NCBI RefSeq assembly: GCF_000350225.1
Contig: NW_005178661.1
Location: 9,856 to 73,855 of the forward strand
Direction: 5' to 3'
Source: Chondrus crispus
Taxonomy: Eukaryota > Rhodophyta > Florideophyceae > Gigartinales > Gigartinaceae
DNA length: 64,000 bases
Position 1 is the stretch's first letter, and every line of letters starts with the position of its first letter. A model generated the notes under the pieces. The model was not told the DNA's origin and searched no databases. It saw nothing but the letters and a program-made list of their open reading frames with translations. The translations under genes were made by a program, and so were the position numbers. Below, one piece after another: positions 60,117-64,000 of the stretch.

Positions 60117-61555
60117 TTATCGCCGTGGCGTCCTGGAGATATTGAGTGGAATGACAGGAGTACGTGGGCCCCGGTGAAACGTTCTCGGACACTCCTCTAC
60201 ACACCTCTGCAAAGCGCTCAGCGCTTCATACAACATGGGAATTTCCATCGTCGCCACCTGCGCACCTTCTCCTCTCCCCCCTGCCCTCCTGGTCACCTCC
60301 TCACTTGCTGTAGTCAATTGCCCATGGTATTTTTCAACTTTCGCTTTGAGATCTCGGTTCTCTTCGCGCAGAAACGCGACATTGGTTTCCAACTCCAAGA
60401 CCATCTGCTTTCGCCGCATTCTACTCTTTTCGGCCGATTCTCGATTTCTCTCTGCTCGTAGTTTCTTCCGTTCTTCTAAAGAAAGGTGGGAGTTTGCGCC
60501 GGCCTATCCCAGGATTCATGATGACCCGTAGAATAGTTTTTTGTCAAGTGAAGTAAGGGAAAAGCCATGTCACCAGCAATGGACGAAGGCAGGATCGCAA
60601 GTATAAATCAGAGAGCAGGCAAGTCGTTAGTGTGCTGTCAGGGTAAGTCTTGCTTGTTGGCTTTGTACGTATGCTAAAAGCTGGGAAGTTAACATACCTT
60701 TCTCCTACCGCTTAATTTTTTCTTCAGTGCCTTGTCGAGTCCCAAGGAGACCGGTTGAGTCTCTAGTACAGCCTTTGCACCGCGATTGATACCATCTTTC
60801 ACTTTTTCTCTCTTTTTCTTGGACGGTTTCACAGGGATATTCTCAGTCTTTAATCGAGAATCAATCTCTGCAGTCGCAGTGGTCGGGCAGTCGACTGATC
60901 CAAGTACGGGTTGAAGTTGCGAATATTGTTGCTTTTGAAAGGGCGGCGGTTTCTGTTCTTCCGGTGGAAGCAGAAGCAACTGATTCGAGCATGCAGGCGG
61001 GGCGTTTTCTGGCGATGTGGAAAGCGTCATGGGTGTGACGTCTTGCCATCCATTTTCTGAAGCAAACGGACTAGACGCAAACGCCGCGAACTCGTCATCG
61101 AGCATGACACTTTCAGGAAGTGCAACTAGTTGATCAAGGGAGAGGGGCTGCGTGCATAACGGCTCCGCTGTTATTGCGCCAGGGTACGAGAGCAATGCGG
61201 TATGCGGGCGAGCTTCGCTTGGATCCTGCTGAGGGCCATCGAAATCCCTACTATCGGAAAGAAACGGCACTAGACATTCTTTGTCCAATGGAAGCTCGCG
61301 GTCATCGCTAATGTTGCGCGGAGAAACCTCACCTAGAAGATCCACAGAAAAGAAACTTTGGGGCTGCAACAAAGCTGAGTCTGGATCCAAGTCTTCAACC
61401 GTCATTTCTGTCGGTTCTACATCTCGAGGGCTCTCTCGGAACGCAGTCTTATTGAAGCCAGTACCAACAAGAAGATCCATATCAATATCTTCGAGAGTAA
61501 CACAATAATTCATCCCATCTGAGTCTGTTCTGGCACCCATATCCTGTTCGTTCAT
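60117..61555 (-). CDS. bZIP transcription factor, two exons
   Basis: Exon 1 is 60709-61555 and exon 2 is 60117-60475, total 1206 nt, 401 residues. The 233-bp intron uses donor GTAGGA (60703-60708) and acceptor TTTAG. This choice keeps the frame and gives LKKKLSEERKKLRAERNRES continuing AEKSRMRRKQ, a canonical basic region NxxSAxxSR. The nearby stronger-looking donor GTATGT at 60692-60697 would shift the frame. A leucine zipper follows (LELETNVAFLREENRDLKAK). Exon 1 is acidic with hydrophobic clusters (VTLEDIDMDLLVG, ESVMLDDEFAAFASSPF), as in activation domains. Targets and role are unknown. Confidence 0.85.
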
Positions 61556-62356
61556 GCTTGTTCCTGCAACTTTTGTAGAGATCGAACTTCTAGTCAGGTT
61601 TGAGAACGCTGGTAGTCAGTGGCAAAAGAGCCTTCTCCCTGCAGTTCGATGCGATGAAAGTGATGAAGAAGTCAAGGGATACTCTCTCTCCAGTCTTTGA
61701 TTCAAACGTCACAATAATCTGTTTTGTGTTCAATACCGTGCAGAACTGAGAACAATTTCTGAGAAGCTAAGAAACAAACCGAAGCTTTCAGAGTTTCGTT
61801 TACTTTCACCTTGTCTATAGGTTTATTTGACAGCTCACGTGTCGAGCTTTGCGCAAAGGACACGAAATCGAGATATGGCGCAGGAAGCGATTGCGAAAAA
61901 GAGTAGCATATACACAAAATACCCCCCCAAGTTACACGAAATCACGAGGAACTGGTATGCTAAGGGAAACCAAGAAAAGGACACATTCTGAAGCTGTTGC
62001 GTGCGTTTTAAACAATACTAGCCTTCCATTTCCATAGTAAAGGGAAATGGGGTAGCATATCTTCAGACACTTTAAAAAAATGATGGGGAAGCAAGAGGAT
62101 GGCGTCCGCTTAAAGTTTGGTGATGATTTGTAAAAAAAAATGAGGCTGTTCCTCATCGGAGAGAACGGGGGGGAGGGCATCAGCAACCTTTCCCGGTGGT
62201 AAACTGCGATTCTTGCCATACCAACAGCAATTTTTGCGTCCCCTCTCAGTCCTAAACGGAACTTTTACAAGCATGACAGATGATCGTGTTCATAATTTTG
62301 AATCGGACGGGAGAGCGTCCTCTGCATTGTACGCCTACATCAGGGCAGATGTTTGA
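61556..62356. other. Intergenic region upstream of the bZIP gene
   Basis: No supported gene. A plus-strand frame from ATG 62274 (MTDDRVHNFESDGRASSALY...) is only 27 codons. An A-run occurs near 62132 and a G-run near 62168. Confidence 0.4.
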
Positions 62357-62719
62357 TTACTTCCCAAACATATTTCCTCTGGAAATACGCACACGTTTGC
62401 GTCGCGGCATAAAGATATCTTCATCCGCTATGTCGTGATGAGAGCATGATGAGTTTCCACTCGTTTGGTCATCGCCGGAACTGAGAGGGAAGTTAGCGAG
62501 ACTCTTAGATGCTTCATCCTTCAAACGATCGCAAACTGCATTTTCATCTCTCGGAAAGAATTCAGAATCATCTTTTTGTTCGTGTTCAAGTGTCATTTTC
62601 GGCTCTCGTTCCTGTCCATGACCTGGCAGAGAGCGGTCGCTGCGATTCCCAGCCCTTTTCCTCTGAAGAAGAAATGTGTCAGGTGCAGAGATATGCTTTT
62701 GAGGGGCGTTAGTTGCCAT
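62357..62719 (-). CDS. Hypothetical small hydrophilic protein
   Basis: It is 120 residues from ATG 62719. The composition is strongly charged, with a basic patch near the end (MPRRKRVRISRGNMFGK) and many Asp, Glu, Ser and His in the middle. No domain is recognised. Its antisense frame is hydrophobic and looks like a shadow, which supports the minus strand. It could also be the last exon of a longer spliced gene reaching into 62771-62926. Confidence 0.4.
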   Translation of the reverse strand: MATNAPQKHISAPDTFLLQRKRAGNRSDRSLPGHGQEREPKMTLEHEQKDDSEFFPRDENAVCDRLKDEASKSLANFPLSSGDDQTSGNSSCSHHDIADEDIFMPRRKRVRISRGNMFGK

Positions 62720-62770
62720 GGTTCTTCGACGCAAGGGAAAGAGGAATCAATTTGTGAAGTGAACAATCAC

Positions 62771-62926
62771 TTAAGTGGAAGTTTCTAGGTAGGCGTCCAT
62801 TTTAATACTGAGATGCCTTACTTCATGATAGATGCGAGGATAGTCGTCCCCCAAGGTCTGAACATGCCCAACTTGCACTGACATGCCGTGATCTACAGCT
62901 TCAAATCTGCCGGCCCCGGTCGACAT
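62771..62926 (-). CDS. Possible short exon, minus strand
   Basis: A 51-codon frame from ATG 62926 reads MSTGAGRFEAVDHGMSVQVG and continues HVQTLGDDYPRIYHEVRHLS. The composition is protein-like but no family is recognised. Acceptor-like TTCGCAG and GGTACAG sequences lie just upstream, so it may belong to a spliced gene. Confidence 0.25.
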   Translation of the reverse strand: MSTGAGRFEAVDHGMSVQVGHVQTLGDDYPRIYHEVRHLSIKMDAYLETST

Positions 62927-63016
62927 GCGTTGGTGATGAAGTATGGCATTCCTGCGAACAAATCTCGTGACATTCCTGTACCCTCTTTGTCTATGCATTT
63001 CCTTGCTCAATCCCAG

Positions 63017-63276
63017 GGGAAGAAAATTCCGAGTTCGCGGCATCTTTCGTTCAGCTTCTGCGCGAAGAAATTGAACGAGATAATGCAGCGGAAGTGGGAC
63101 CAGCGGAGATGGGAACAGCGTCTAAAATGCGCACCCTCATCATTTTTAAGAATGAAATGAAACGCAAGTTCGACTATGAAATTCCGCCGGGCTTCGTCGA
63201 AGAACTATTCCACAGAATGGGAGTATTTGGCCTCCTATCTAATTTGAACAATTTATTGAGAAGAATGTATAGTTAA
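63017..63276 (+). CDS. Possible terminal exon of an unrecognised gene
   Basis: After an acceptor-like pyrimidine stretch ending CAATCCCAG (63008-63016), the frame reads ENSEFAASFVQLLREEIERD, then MRTLIIFKNEMKRKFDYEIP, PGFVEELFHRM and ends at TAA 63274-63276. The helical, charged pattern looks genuine. A possible donor (GTATTT) at 63222 would continue the gene downstream. No family is recognised. Confidence 0.3.
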
Positions 63277-64000
63277 ACTCTCTTTCGACAGGCCAAACGA
63301 CTAACGTGTGCGAAATCCTATATATCCAAGACAATTATTCGCGCCCTTCTTACTTCAGTGCTGCGATTTTTCCGTCTGAAAGATTTTCTTGCCCGGGTGC
63401 TGGCGACATTATCATTTCGACAGTTCGACTTTTCGCGTTTGTTCTGCGTAGATATTTTGTTGATACAAATCAGATGGCCAAACGTGTTTATTGCGCGACA
63501 GGCTGAAGGAGAAACAATTGGGACGCATTGGACTATTGTAGCATCGCTGAGAATTCCTTCCTTTACGTTGTTTTCCCGGTACGCTAGCTGGTCCATGTTT
63601 TGTTTGGTGTATTATCTCAGACCTTTGGTCAAAGCACCTCTGAAGATCTATTCACTGCGACGACATGCCCTTTATTCTCCATGCTTTCTTCCGTCCAGAT
63701 CGAAAATTCAGACTGTCTGTATCTTTACTCTAAGGTTTTCTAAATATACAATACCCACAGCATGGACTGCGACGGCACGGTGAGCGTATGAATATTATCA
63801 CCACGCATATTTGTCATGCTTTTCACACGCTTGCTAATTTATTGGGCCTCTATATGATATTCCATGTGTCTTTGGCTCTGTCTTCTCCGATAGAAACATG
63901 CACTACAACGGGTTTTACCTTATATACTATGGTAAAGATATAGCAAAGTTCCAACACAGCATTGTGGTAGGTCTCTTTCGTCATAAGTGTATTTGAATAA
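63277..64000 (+). other. Unresolved end of window, possible short exons
   Basis: Around 63641-63735 the plus strand reads SEDLFTATTCPLFSMLSSVQ and IENSDCLYLYSK, bounded by acceptor-like TTATCTCAG and a donor-like GTTTTC. These could be short exons of the gene ending in the previous feature. No complete structure could be built. Confidence 0.2.

Noticed and set aside
1..64000. CRISPR arrays, rRNA genes, bacterial operons or phage genes
   Set aside because: No regularly spaced short repeats, no rRNA-like sequence, and genes are eukaryotic with introns. No tRNA gene was recognised by eye, though small ones could be missed.

Overview
The window looks like nuclear DNA from a multicellular red alga, with Chondrus crispus or a close florideophyte as the best guess. 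The evidence is eukaryotic genes with few, short GT-AG introns, a nuclear-encoded plastid sigma-70 factor, an intact UPF3, TTI1 and diphthamide gene set, and compact gene islands separated by long stretches of nested transposons. The assignment is an inference from gene content and architecture; no search was run.

Layout. 1-1437: a 5'-partial B4GALNT-like glycosyltransferase convergent with a 3'-truncated HAD phosphatase. 1909-23097: transposon block 1, made of a pogo-like element with nonsense mutations, an 11.2 kb Ty3/gypsy chromovirus (4265-15469), a piggyBac-like transposase carrying a YqaJ-type nuclease domain (15501-18539), and a second pogo-like element split by a solo LTR. 23180-28800: an intact, very young Ty1/copia element on the minus strand. 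29648-30160: a short TA-flanked inverted-repeat element. 30839-43400: the main gene island, with TBC1D23-like, BIN3/MEPCE-like methyltransferase, histidine phosphatase, TTI1-like and PPR genes. 43425-53619: transposon block 2, a Tc1-type IR/DR element that received a pogo-like element (itself hit by a second Tc1 element) and a second intact copia element. 54906-63276: the second gene island, with plastid sigma factor, UPF3-like, DPH5, a bZIP factor and several small unassigned coding candidates.

The host genes are housekeeping functions with no operon-like link: endosome-to-Golgi tethering, small RNA 5' capping, PIKK assembly, organelle RNA processing, plastid transcription, nonsense-mediated decay and eEF2 diphthamide modification. 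Several are divergently paired and share short upstream regions (33890-34305, 40677-40994, 58592-58941).

Most unusual signals: (1) three compound palindromes, each a small perfect palindrome abutting a 44-bp palindrome with 22-nt arms (18832-18897, 45722-45778, 46841-46893); (2) duplicated RNA-hairpin modules with compensating base changes in the 3.2 kb non-coding tail of the chromovirus; (3) a piggyBac-YqaJ fusion; (4) a four-layer transposon nest whose layers can be dated by target-site duplications; (5) a large excess of the word TACAGTA/TACTGTA in non-coding and transposon DNA.
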